This document shows positions 1 to 7,845 of a DNA stretch of 64,000 bases, piece by piece (within the stretch, counting starts at the first letter, position 1; each line of letters begins with the position of its first letter). The notes beneath the pieces are model-generated. The model saw nothing but the letters and a program-made list of their open reading frames with translations, had not been told where the DNA came from and made no database searches. The stretch is from Polyangium jinanense (GTDB lineage: Bacteria > Myxococcota > Polyangia > Polyangiales > Polyangiaceae): positions 159,924 through 223,923 of the forward strand of contig NZ_JAGTJJ010000011.1 of the NCBI RefSeq assembly GCF_028435365.1, read 5' to 3'. Position numbers and translations under genes: made by a program.

Positions 1-2
1 AG

Positions 3-158
3 GCGCATTATCGGGTCGCGCCGCCTCCGGCTCCGATCAACGCCGCCTTCGGCGCGGTGATGGACCTCGAACGAGCCCTCCTCCGGCGATTCGATATGCC
101 CATCGGATCGTCGCTCGTGGCGATCTGCCGCCACGCGGAGGCGCGCCCCTCCCGCTAA
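3..158 (+). CDS. C-terminal fragment of a probable SAM-dependent methyltransferase
   Basis: Only the last 51 codons are in the window; the frame is open from the left edge to TAA at 156-158. The visible tail (PINAAFGAVMDLERALLRRF then MPIGSSLVAICRH) resembles the extreme C-terminus of class I methyltransferases, where an amphipathic 'LE..LLRRF' helix is followed by a 'P.G.SL.AI.R' strand. No catalytic motif is visible, so the assignment is tentative. The gene converges on the GreA-type gene and overlaps its stop by four bases. Confidence 0.5.
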   Translation, partial: AHYRVAPPPAPINAAFGAVMDLERALLRRFDMPIGSSLVAICRHAEARPSR

Positions 159-643
159 CGCACTTCCGCCACCTCGTACACCTTCGTCCCCTGCGGCGTC
201 GGAACCTCCGCTTCGTCGCCTTCCGACAAACCCATCAACGCCGCGCCGAGCGGGCTCGTCGGCGTCACCACCTGCACCTCGGTACCGCCCACCTTTACGC
301 GTTGCCCGCCCGCCGCGGGCAACACGAAGCAGACGAGCTTCGCTCCCCGGTGCAAAAGCGTCACGAGCGCCGTCGCTGCGATCCCGTCGCCCGGCGCAAA
401 CGCGCGCACATGGATCACGCCCAGCAGCGCGAGCGACCGTTCGAGCTCCCGCGCTCGCTCGGCTTGGCCCCGCGCGATGTAGGACGCCTCGGTCGAGCGC
501 ATGTCCTTGTCGTTTTCGGGCTTGTTTTCCTCGTGTGACGCGGCCGCGGCCGCCTCGTGGGCGATCCGCGCCATCGTGGCGAGCTCGTCCGCTAGCCGCG
601 TACGAAGCTCCTTCAAGAGTTCCTGTTTGTCGAGCTGCACCAT
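155..643 (-). CDS. GreA/GreB-family transcript cleavage factor
   Basis: A 162-residue protein, the usual length for Gre factors (about 158). Residues 1-80 are helical and charged, as expected for the coiled coil that enters the RNA polymerase secondary channel, with an acidic patch near residues 40-52. Residues 85-162 match the FKBP-like C-terminal domain, including TPTSPLGAALMG followed by GDEAEVPTPQGTKVYEV, the hallmark of GreA. Family role: rescue of backtracked polymerase by stimulating RNA cleavage. The long Ala-rich stretch near residues 24-38 is atypical, so this may be a paralogue rather than the housekeeping GreA. It lies 21 bases after the methyltransferase gene on the same strand and is probably co-transcribed. 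Confidence 0.85.
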   Translation of the reverse strand: MVQLDKQELLKELRTRLADELATMARIAHEAAAAASHEENKPENDKDMRSTEASYIARGQAERARELERSLALLGVIHVRAFAPGDGIAATALVTLLHRGAKLVCFVLPAAGGQRVKVGGTEVQVVTPTSPLGAALMGLSEGDEAEVPTPQGTKVYEVAEVR

Positions 644-664
644 CCGCTCCCCGTGGACGCCCCA

Positions 665-1357
665 TCAAGCCACGGACGCCCCACCCCCCGCAAGCGCCAC
701 GCGGTACACGACGCCCCATTTGTCCGTCGTCCCCTCCACATCGTCGATCACCGGCACCCGGTACCTCGTGATCTCCTCGATCCCCTCGGATGGCAGATAC
801 GCGCGCCCCGGGTCCCCGAGCAGCACCGTCCTCCCCTCGGCCGCGCGCGCCTCGAGCCACGGCCAAACCACGCGCGTCATCGCCGCGTCGTAACAAACGT
901 CCCCCGCCAGCACCACCTCCGCCCCCTCGGCCCACGGCGGCAAACCCGCGCGAACGAGCGCGTCCTCGACGTGCGCTTCCACGGTCACGCCCGCGTCCTC
1001 CGCGTTCATCGAGATCGCCACGCCGGCCAGCGGATCCGTATCCACGGCGACGACACGCCTCGCCCCTGCGCGCGCCGCGGCGATCGCGCAGAGGCCCGAG
1101 CCCGCGGCCAGATCGAGCACGGCCTTGCCACGCACGAGCTCCGGCTGATCGAGCACGAGCCGCGCGAGCGCTTGCCCGCCGGCCCAGGCAAACGCCCAGA
1201 ATGGCGGCTCGATCCCGTGCGTCCGGAGAAACGCCTCCGTGGCGCGCCAGAGCGGCGTCACCTCCGTCGCCAGCCGGAGCCGGATCTCGGGCAGGAGCGG
1301 CGGCGCGCACGGCGTCGTGTTTTCCTCGATGAATCGCCTCGCATCGGCCTCGTGCAT
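665..1357 (-). CDS. ETF-beta lysine methyltransferase-like class I methyltransferase
   Basis: 230 residues. Residues 8-36 (RRFIEENT, PEIRLRLA) and PPFWAFAWAGGQALARLVLD (51-70) are characteristic of the METTL20/bacterial ETFB-lysine methyltransferase group. Motif I of the Rossmann fold, VLDLAAGSGL, is at 80-89 and the acidic strand end VVAVDTD follows. GDVCYD near 152 sits where this family has a post-II motif. The inferred reaction is SAM-dependent methylation of lysines on the electron-transfer flavoprotein beta subunit, although some family members act on other substrates. It is the first gene of a leftward pair with the Gre factor and diverges from the lipoprotein gene at 1421 with 63 bases between. 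Confidence 0.8.
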   Translation of the reverse strand: MHEADARRFIEENTTPCAPPLLPEIRLRLATEVTPLWRATEAFLRTHGIEPPFWAFAWAGGQALARLVLDQPELVRGKAVLDLAAGSGLCAIAAARAGARRVVAVDTDPLAGVAISMNAEDAGVTVEAHVEDALVRAGLPPWAEGAEVVLAGDVCYDAAMTRVVWPWLEARAAEGRTVLLGDPGRAYLPSEGIEEITRYRVPVIDDVEGTTDKWGVVYRVALAGGGASVA

Positions 1358-1420
1358 GGACGCGCGCGAGCGTACTCGATGCTTGACGCCCGCGCGGAAA
1401 AAAGGTCAGTAGGGGACCCG

Positions 1421-2134
1421 ATGTGGGCAAACGCGCGTCCTGCCATTTACGCCGTCCTCGGTCTTTTTGCCGCGGCTTGCGGGCCCGCGAAGCCTGCGGA
1501 GAGCCCGGGCAGCGCGGCGCCCACGGTCGCGGTCGCGGAGGCCGAGCCGAGTGGTGAGCCGGTCGGGCCCGACGTCACGAGCCCCGGGGATCAGTTCGAG
1601 CTTTCGATCGGAGGCAAAGTCTACTCCGTGGCCGACGGCAAACCGTTCGAGGTGCAGATCGGCGGCGAGCGCTTCGAGGCCACGATCCGGTCGAAGCAGG
1701 TCCTGCAATACCAGGCGAACGGGATCTCCTTCCGGTATCCGAAAGAAATGACCCTGGAGGAGGAGAGGTCCACGGGCGTCACGAGCATCACGGTCGAGGC
1801 GGCCGATTCGACGTTCCTGATGATCCAGATCTATTCGGTGGACGTCGACCCCGCGACGCTGAGCCAGTCGCTCGTCGAGGGCATCGAGAAGGAGATGCGC
1901 TCGCGCGGCGGCCAGTTTCACCCGGGCAGCGGCACCACCGCGACCCGGCGCCTGCGCGGCGAGAACGTCGAGGGCACGCGGCTCGAGTTCACGCTCGCGA
2001 AGGAGTCGATGCGGACCGAGATCTACGTCCTGCGCAAGGGCAAGCTCACCATTTCGGTGCTGATCCAGCGCTCGGACGACGACGCGATCATGGCGGAGCG
2101 TCGCTTCAAGGTGATCACGGACTCGCTCCGCTGA
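1421..2134 (+). CDS. Secreted lipoprotein of unknown function
   Basis: 237 residues from an ATG at 1421. The open frame runs further upstream, but that part is antisense to the methyltransferase gene and has no signal sequence. The N-terminus gives a hydrophobic h-region and the lipobox-like FAAAC with Cys20, then a Pro/Ala/Glu-rich spacer to about residue 60. The mature part (70-237) is a mixed alpha/beta domain with a 'FRYPKEMTLEEE' stretch and a C-terminal helix, vaguely like PsbP/Mog1-type lipoprotein domains ('ISFRYP' start). No catalytic motif is recognisable. It is followed 19 bases later by the flippase-like gene. Confidence 0.75.
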   Translation: MWANARPAIYAVLGLFAAACGPAKPAESPGSAAPTVAVAEAEPSGEPVGPDVTSPGDQFELSIGGKVYSVADGKPFEVQIGGERFEATIRSKQVLQYQANGISFRYPKEMTLEEERSTGVTSITVEAADSTFLMIQIYSVDVDPATLSQSLVEGIEKEMRSRGGQFHPGSGTTATRRLRGENVEGTRLEFTLAKESMRTEIYVLRKGKLTISVLIQRSDDDAIMAERRFKVITDSLR

Positions 2135-2153
2135 TCTTGACAGGCGGCGCTTC

Positions 2154-3188
2154 GTGCGAGAAACCGAGGCGCCCGTGAGCGACCCTTCCCCGAACGAGGC
2201 CTCGAAAAAGGGCGCACCGCGCTCGCTCGCGCGGCTCGCCGTGCGCCTCGTGGGCCCGGTCTTGCTCGTGGTCGTGCTCCTGCGCGTGCGTGACACGCAA
2301 AAGGCGTGGGACGCGCTCCTCTCGGCCTCGCTCCTGCCGCTCGGCCTCGCGTTCTTGCTGAACGCCGGCGTCTGCTGGCTGAAAATGCTGCGCACCGGCG
2401 TGCTCCTCGCCGCCCGCGGCTATGAATACCCGCGGAAGCGCGCCTGGCTCAGCTTCCTCGCGACGATCTACGTCGGCCTCTTCACCCCGGGCCGCGTGGG
2501 CGACGTGCTCCGCGCGCAATACTTCCGCCACGACCTCGGGATGCCGTATTCCGAGGGCGTCGCCGTCGTCGTGGTCGACAGGCTCTGCGATCTTTACGTG
2601 CTCGTCGCGTTCGTGGCGATCGGCGTGGCGCGGTGGAGCTCGGTCGTCGTCGGGGATCTCGCGCTCTTCACCTGGGGCGGCGTCCTCCTCACGGCGCTCG
2701 GCCCGCTCGTGCTGTTCGTCCCGTCCTTCGCGCAGACGGCGATGCGGGCCGTTTACAAGAAAATGCCGGGGGATCCCACCGGCGAGGGCTTCGACCGTTT
2801 TCTCGTCGCCCTCCGGGCCCAGCGCCCGAGGCACCTCGCGTCCTCGGTGCTCCTCACGATCCTCGCGTTCGGCGTGAATTACCTCCAGGGGTATCTCATC
2901 GCGCAATCGCTCCACCTCGACCTCGCGGTCTATGATGTCGTCTGCCTCCTCGCGGTCGCGAGCCTGCTCGGCCTCTTGCCCATCTCGGTCTCGGGCCTCG
3001 GCGTGCGCGAGCTCTTTTTTTCGGTCGTCTTCCCGGCGCTCGGCCACCCCGCGGATACGGGCGTGATCTACGGGCTCGTGGTGTTCCTCGTGATCTACGT
3101 GGGCGTGGCGGCCATGGGGTTTGTCGGGTGGCACCTGGCGCCGCCACCGTTCGGGGACAAACCGAGTGTTCCTGGACGAACCTCTTGA
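2154..3188 (+). CDS. Lysylphosphatidylglycerol synthase TM-domain (flippase-like) membrane protein
   Basis: 344 residues from GTG at 2154, preceded by AGGCGG about 8 bases upstream; a second GTG at codon 8 is possible. The protein has about 8 hydrophobic segments and the family signatures TPGRVGDVLRA (loop after TM2-3), VVVDRLCDLYVL, and near the C-terminus SVSGLGVRELFF. These define the LPG_synthase_TM/UPF0104 superfamily, which includes the flippase domain of MprF and AglD-like proteins. There is no soluble aminoacyl-transfer domain, so lipid or polyprenyl-sugar movement or retention across the membrane is more likely than lysyl transfer. It starts the run of glycan-type genes. Confidence 0.85.
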   Translation: MRETEAPVSDPSPNEASKKGAPRSLARLAVRLVGPVLLVVVLLRVRDTQKAWDALLSASLLPLGLAFLLNAGVCWLKMLRTGVLLAARGYEYPRKRAWLSFLATIYVGLFTPGRVGDVLRAQYFRHDLGMPYSEGVAVVVVDRLCDLYVLVAFVAIGVARWSSVVVGDLALFTWGGVLLTALGPLVLFVPSFAQTAMRAVYKKMPGDPTGEGFDRFLVALRAQRPRHLASSVLLTILAFGVNYLQGYLIAQSLHLDLAVYDVVCLLAVASLLGLLPISVSGLGVRELFFSVVFPALGHPADTGVIYGLVVFLVIYVGVAAMGFVGWHLAPPPFGDKPSVPGRTS

Positions 3189-3441
3189 GGCGACGATGGG
3201 CGCATGCCCGGCGCGGCTCCTCCAGCAACGCGCCCCCTTCCGGGCCAGGTGACGCCCTGCACCTCTCCCCTTGTCCGTCCCCACCCAACGTGCTTTCGTG
3301 GCATCTGTGTCCCGTGCCGATGACACGACGTTGAACAAAGCCGAGCCCCAGCGGACTTCCGTCACCGGCCCCGACGCGGTCCTCCTCGCCTGGATCACCG
3401 CGGCCGTCACGAATGCGATCACCATCACGCGGTCCTTGGCC

Positions 3442-5313
3442 ATGCCGCCGCGCCTCGTCACGCGCGTCCTGCATCACAGCTTCGACGCCGGGCATTTCCT
3501 CGCCCTCGGCCTCGCGTGGGCCGGCCTCGTGGGCCTCCACGTTCGATTCGGCCGAGCGCGACCGCGCGCCTCCGCCGCCCTTCTCGTCGCCCTCTCGCTC
3601 GCCTTCGGCGCCCTTCTCTTGCCCGGCGACCTCAGGAACGCGGCCGAGCGGCTCGCCTCGGGCAAGGCCTGGGTGAAGCCTGCCCTGCTCGTGACCTTCG
3701 TCGCCCTCTTTTCGCTCGCCGTCCCCGTCGCCGTCCTGCTCGGCCGCCTCGCCGCGCGCCCCTTCCTACGCTGGATCGCCATTGCCAGTGGCATGGCCGT
3801 CCTCTCGGTGAACCCCGTCCTCCTCGAAGGCGATTATGCGAGCGCGCGCCTCTTCGTCGCCTCCGCCGGCGTGGCGCTCGTCGCCGCGGCCCTCGCTGGC
3901 GCGGTCTTGCCGGCGCGCCTCGCCTCCCTCGCCTCCCGGCTGCGCCCGCTCCGCGTCCCCCTCCTCGCGGTGGCCTCGCTCGCCGCGGCCACCTCGCTCG
4001 TCGTCCCCCCGCGGCCCTCCGTGGTCGTGGCCCTGCTCAGCCCGTCCGGCTCGCTCCTGCCGCCATTCCTCAGCGCACTCCAGGAGAACATGCTCCCCGA
4101 AGACGTCCCCGTGCCTCCCGAAATGGCCCCGTGGTTCGTCGACCGGAAAAACGCGCCCCCCGTCCCGCCCGGATCGCCCCCGGTATTGCCACCCCATCCG
4201 GCGGTCATTCTCCTCAGCATCGATTGCCTCCGGAACGATTTCCTCGCGTCCGGCAAGTACGACGACCAACTCCCCACGCTCGCCGCCCTCCGCGCGCAGG
4301 GCGTGTATTTCCAAAATGCTCGCTCCGCCGGCTCGCAGACGGTCTACAGCCTCGCGTCGCTCTTCGCGGGCACGTACTTCTCGCAGCAATACTGGACCGA
4401 GGTAACCGCCCCCCACGCCCACGGGCTCTGGCCCGAGAAGGACGAATCCACCCGGTTCCCCGAGCTCCTCCGCGCCGGCGGCGTCTCCACGATCACGTTC
4501 GCGGCCACGCCCTGGCTCGTCAATCGATTCGGGATCGTGCGGGGCTTCTCGGAGGAGACCTATCTCCGCCCCGGCAAGCACCACTGGCACATGGGGAAGC
4601 CCCTCGTCGACGCGGCGCTCGCGCGGCTCGCGCAGGTGCGCGACGAGCCGTTTTTCCTGTACATCCATCTCCTCGATGCGCACGCCCCCTACGACCTCGC
4701 CGGCACCTCGGGCACCGCGTTCGAGCGCCACCTCCGCGAGCTCATCCTCGTCGACGGTCACGTCCGCCGCCTGCTCGACGCGATCGAGCGCTCGCCGTTC
4801 GCCGCGCGCGCCGCCGTCGTCCTGACGAGTGATCACGGCGAGGCGTTCGGCGAGCACGGGCACTGGACGCACGCGAACTCGCTCTACGACGAGCTCTTGC
4901 GCGTTCCGCTCATCGTGCGGGCCAGGAACGTCGCGCCGCGCGTGGTCGACGAGCCCGTCACGCTCGTGGACCTCGGCCCGACGATCCTCGACCTCTTCGG
5001 CGCCGAGACCCCCGGCAGCTTCATGGGCCAGAGCCTCGTACCCTTCCTGCGCGGCGAAAGCCCCAAGCTCACGCGCCCGATCGTCGCCGAGACGCGCCTC
5101 AAGCGCGCTCTCGTCCTGCGCGACGCGACGAAGCTCATCGTCGACGATCGCAACCGCACCGTGGAGCTCTACGACCTCGCCGCGGACCCAAGCGAGACGA
5201 ACAGCCTCGCGGACGACCCGGTCCGCCTCATGCCGCCGCTCGCGCTCATGCGCCGCTTGCTCGCCACACACACGCTGCGCCGCGAGGGGTACGTCACCCC
5301 GTATCGACGCTGA
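3442..5313 (+). CDS. Membrane-anchored sulfatase/alkaline phosphatase-superfamily enzyme
   Basis: 623 residues from ATG 3442. The frame is open upstream to a TTG at 3271, but that extension is compositionally poor. Residues 15-200 hold about five to six membrane segments. The periplasmic sulfatase fold begins at HPAVILLSIDCLRND (metal ligand D261), then SAGSQTVYSLASLFAGTY supplies the nucleophile region with Thr/Ser and no Cys. The C-terminal metal site is VVLTSDHGEAFGEHGHW (D464, H465). This layout matches LtaS/EptA-like phosphotransferases and sulfatases of lipid or glycan head groups. The lack of a CxPxR motif argues against a formylglycine sulfatase. Its place between flippase-like and GT-C genes suggests envelope polymer modification. 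Confidence 0.85.
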   Translation: MPPRLVTRVLHHSFDAGHFLALGLAWAGLVGLHVRFGRARPRASAALLVALSLAFGALLLPGDLRNAAERLASGKAWVKPALLVTFVALFSLAVPVAVLLGRLAARPFLRWIAIASGMAVLSVNPVLLEGDYASARLFVASAGVALVAAALAGAVLPARLASLASRLRPLRVPLLAVASLAAATSLVVPPRPSVVVALLSPSGSLLPPFLSALQENMLPEDVPVPPEMAPWFVDRKNAPPVPPGSPPVLPPHPAVILLSIDCLRNDFLASGKYDDQLPTLAALRAQGVYFQNARSAGSQTVYSLASLFAGTYFSQQYWTEVTAPHAHGLWPEKDESTRFPELLRAGGVSTITFAATPWLVNRFGIVRGFSEETYLRPGKHHWHMGKPLVDAALARLAQVRDEPFFLYIHLLDAHAPYDLAGTSGTAFERHLRELILVDGHVRRLLDAIERSPFAARAAVVLTSDHGEAFGEHGHWTHANSLYDELLRVPLIVRARNVAPRVVDEPVTLVDLGPTILDLFGAETPGSFMGQSLVPFLRGESPKLTRPIVAETRLKRALVLRDATKLIVDDRNRTVELYDLAADPSETNSLADDPVRLMPPLALMRRLLATHTLRREGYVTPYRR

Positions 5314-5359
5314 CCCGCGCTTGACGCCGCCCCCTTCGGCGGCTACGCCCTCGCGCTCC

Positions 5360-7795
5360 ATGGTCGAGGGAGATGCTCGGATCCAGGGCCGCGTGGGCCC
5401 GCGCCTGGCCGGGGCCGCCACGACCCTCGTGCTCCTCGCCGGCACCGTCCTGTTTGGCAGGGTCGTCCACGGCCACTACCCCATTCAGAAGTGGCTCGTT
5501 TGGCATTACGCCGGCGCCTGGCTCGGCGTGCTCGTCGTCCTCGCCGCCTCCTACGGCCTCGGCCACGTCCTCGTCCGCCGCGCCTTCTCCTTGCGCCTCC
5601 CGCTGTGCGAGCACGCGATCACCGCCCTCGCCGTCGGCGTCTTCGGGTACGAAATCCTCGTCTTCCTCGCCGGTATTTTCCAGCTTTATCGCGCGCCGAC
5701 CTTTTTCCTTTTGCCGCTCCTCCTCCTCGCGGCCGTCTCCGTGCCCCTCGCGCGCCACCTCGCCCACGTGCGCCGCGTCCTTGCGCGGGCCTCGCGCCGC
5801 GCGCCGCGCCTCTCGACCGGGGCGATCCTCGCGCTCGCGTTTGGCCTCCTCGGGCTCGGGCTCGTGTACGTCAACGTCCTCACCCCGCACAATGTCCAGT
5901 TCGACGCGCGGTGGAAACACATGGCGCTCGCCGAGGATTACGTCCTTCACGGCGGCGTGCACCCCTCGATCGAGGGCTTCGTCTTCTCGGCGCGCCCCCA
6001 TTTCAGCTCGTATCTCTACACCTGGGCCTTCCTCCTGCCCGGTGGCCGCCTCTTCGACCGCATGGTCCTCGCGGCCCACCTCGAATTCGCGATTTTCCTC
6101 GTCACCACCGTCTTCTTCCTCCCCGTGCTCGTCCGGCGCCTCGTCCCGCGCGTCGATCCTCGCTGGATCTGGGCTGTCCGTTTCCTCTTCCCGGGCGTGT
6201 TGCTCTACGACAGCTCCGTGAGTGGCGGCGCCGATCACGTCGGGGCCATGTTCGCCGTGCCGATCGCGCTTTGCCTCTTCCGCGTCCTTCGCGACCTCGA
6301 TCCGCGCCGCGCCGCCCTCCTCGGCCTGCTCGCGGCGGGCGCGGCGCTCACGAAGGAGACCGTGGCGATCATGCTGGTCCCCTTCCCGGCGCTCGCGCTC
6401 CTCGTGCAATCGATCCACGCCGCCGGAAAGGCCCGCCGGGAGGGAAAACCCGCGCGCCCCGCCCTCGCCGCCCCGCTCGTCTTCGGCCTCGCCGCCCTCG
6501 TCGCCACGTCGCCGCTTTGGCTGAAGAACTTCGTCTTTTATGGCGACCCGGTTTATCCCCTCTCGCACCGCTTCCTCGACCTGCACCCATTCTCGGAGGA
6601 CGCGGCCTATCGATTCCAGTACGGATACCTGGAAGGGAAGATGTGGGCGCCTTCGCGGGACCTCCAGGGATTCGCCGAGACGGTGAGCGCGCTCGGCCTC
6701 TTCTCCTTTCTGCCGAATGATTGGAGCAAATTCCACGGCGACGTCCCCGTCTTTGGCTCGCTCTTCACGCTCCTGCTCCCGTCCCTGCTCCTCGTGCGCG
6801 TAAACAAGCACGTCTGGCTCCTCGTCGCGTGGATCCACGTGGCGATCTTCACGTGGTATGCCGTCAACCACCAGGACCGTTACCTCCAGGCGCAGCTCCC
6901 GCTGATGGCGGCCGTCACCGCGGCGCTCGCGCTCTCCCTGTACCGCGCATCGGGCCGCCCGGCGCGGGCCGCGCTCTTCGGGCTCGTGGGATTGCAAGTG
7001 GTGTGGGGCGGCGACGTCTACTTCTTCCAGACCCACGTTTTCGCGAAATCGCCGCCCAAGCAGGTGATCGACCTGCTCAGCAGCGGATTCGATCAGAAAT
7101 TCGAGGAGCGTTTCGCCGTCCAGAACCGCTTTCAGACCGTCGGCGCCCAGATCCCGCCCGGATCACGCCTGCTCCTGCACCTCATGCACACCCATCACGG
7201 CCACCTCGGCACCGGCGTCCCGACGGTGCTCGACAATTACCTCTGGCAGTTCGGTATCGAATACGGCCGCGCCGGCTCACCCGAGGGTGTACGCAAGCGC
7301 CTCCGCGAGCTCGGCGTCACCCACGCGTTCGTCGCGCCCGAAAAAGAAAGCGACGGCTCGAACTCGATCGCCGCCGACATCCTGTTCTGGGAATACGCGC
7401 GGAGCGGGCTCGAAGAGCGCCGCATCGTGGAGGGCGGCATCCTCGGTCGCGTGACGGACGCGCCGATCACGGCCCCCTTCCGCGACGTGGCCCTCGTCCT
7501 CGGCTGCTCGAAGGACGCGCCTCCACGCGGGCTCTATCGCGTGACGGACCTGCACATCCTGCCTTATGGCCCGAACGCGCGCGAATTCCCGGCGCCGCAG
7601 GCGGAGGCCGCCACGAAAGAGGCGGCGGAGAAGCTCCTCCCGGTCACGGAATACGCGGTCCTCGAGAAGCAATGTTACGAGCAACAAAAGCCCCCCGAGC
7701 TTCTGGAGCGCTTCGAACAACTCGTCGAGCGCAGGAGCCACGGCGCGTGGAAGAAGCTGGAGATCTGGGCACGCAAGCGCGAGGGCAGCGACTGA
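5360..7795 (+). CDS. Polytopic GT-C-like glycosyltransferase, tandem copy 1
   Basis: 811 residues from ATG 5360. The frame stays open upstream to 4829, but that part is antisense/out-of-frame shadow of the sulfatase gene. At least ten hydrophobic helices lie in residues 15-600, then a soluble C-terminal domain follows. A conserved loop (NVQFDARWKHMALAEDYVL, then RPHFSSYLYTWAFL) carries the Asp/Trp/Lys/His residues likely to form the active site of a GT-C (GT39/GT83-like) enzyme that uses polyprenyl-phosphate sugars. ALTKET after a membrane helix is also typical of this class. It is 46 bases after the sulfatase gene and 50 bases before its paralogue, so probably one transcript. Confidence 0.75.
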   Translation: MVEGDARIQGRVGPRLAGAATTLVLLAGTVLFGRVVHGHYPIQKWLVWHYAGAWLGVLVVLAASYGLGHVLVRRAFSLRLPLCEHAITALAVGVFGYEILVFLAGIFQLYRAPTFFLLPLLLLAAVSVPLARHLAHVRRVLARASRRAPRLSTGAILALAFGLLGLGLVYVNVLTPHNVQFDARWKHMALAEDYVLHGGVHPSIEGFVFSARPHFSSYLYTWAFLLPGGRLFDRMVLAAHLEFAIFLVTTVFFLPVLVRRLVPRVDPRWIWAVRFLFPGVLLYDSSVSGGADHVGAMFAVPIALCLFRVLRDLDPRRAALLGLLAAGAALTKETVAIMLVPFPALALLVQSIHAAGKARREGKPARPALAAPLVFGLAALVATSPLWLKNFVFYGDPVYPLSHRFLDLHPFSEDAAYRFQYGYLEGKMWAPSRDLQGFAETVSALGLFSFLPNDWSKFHGDVPVFGSLFTLLLPSLLLVRVNKHVWLLVAWIHVAIFTWYAVNHQDRYLQAQLPLMAAVTAALALSLYRASGRPARAALFGLVGLQVVWGGDVYFFQTHVFAKSPPKQVIDLLSSGFDQKFEERFAVQNRFQTVGAQIPPGSRLLLHLMHTHHGHLGTGVPTVLDNYLWQFGIEYGRAGSPEGVRKRLRELGVTHAFVAPEKESDGSNSIAADILFWEYARSGLEERRIVEGGILGRVTDAPITAPFRDVALVLGCSKDAPPRGLYRVTDLHILPYGPNAREFPAPQAEAATKEAAEKLLPVTEYAVLEKQCYEQQKPPELLERFEQLVERRSHGAWKKLEIWARKREGSD

Positions 7796-7845
7796 GCCGG
7801 GATCCAGCTTGACGCAGGCAGGGCCGGCGAGTACCTCCGTCGCCA

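Noticed and set aside
653..1420. N-terminal extension of the lipoprotein at 1421
   Set aside because: It is antisense to the methyltransferase gene and would bury the signal peptide.
3766..5445. Long open frame antisense to the sulfatase gene
   Set aside because: It is a high-GC shadow: Arg/Glu-rich, no ribosome site, and the plus strand has clear sulfatase motifs.
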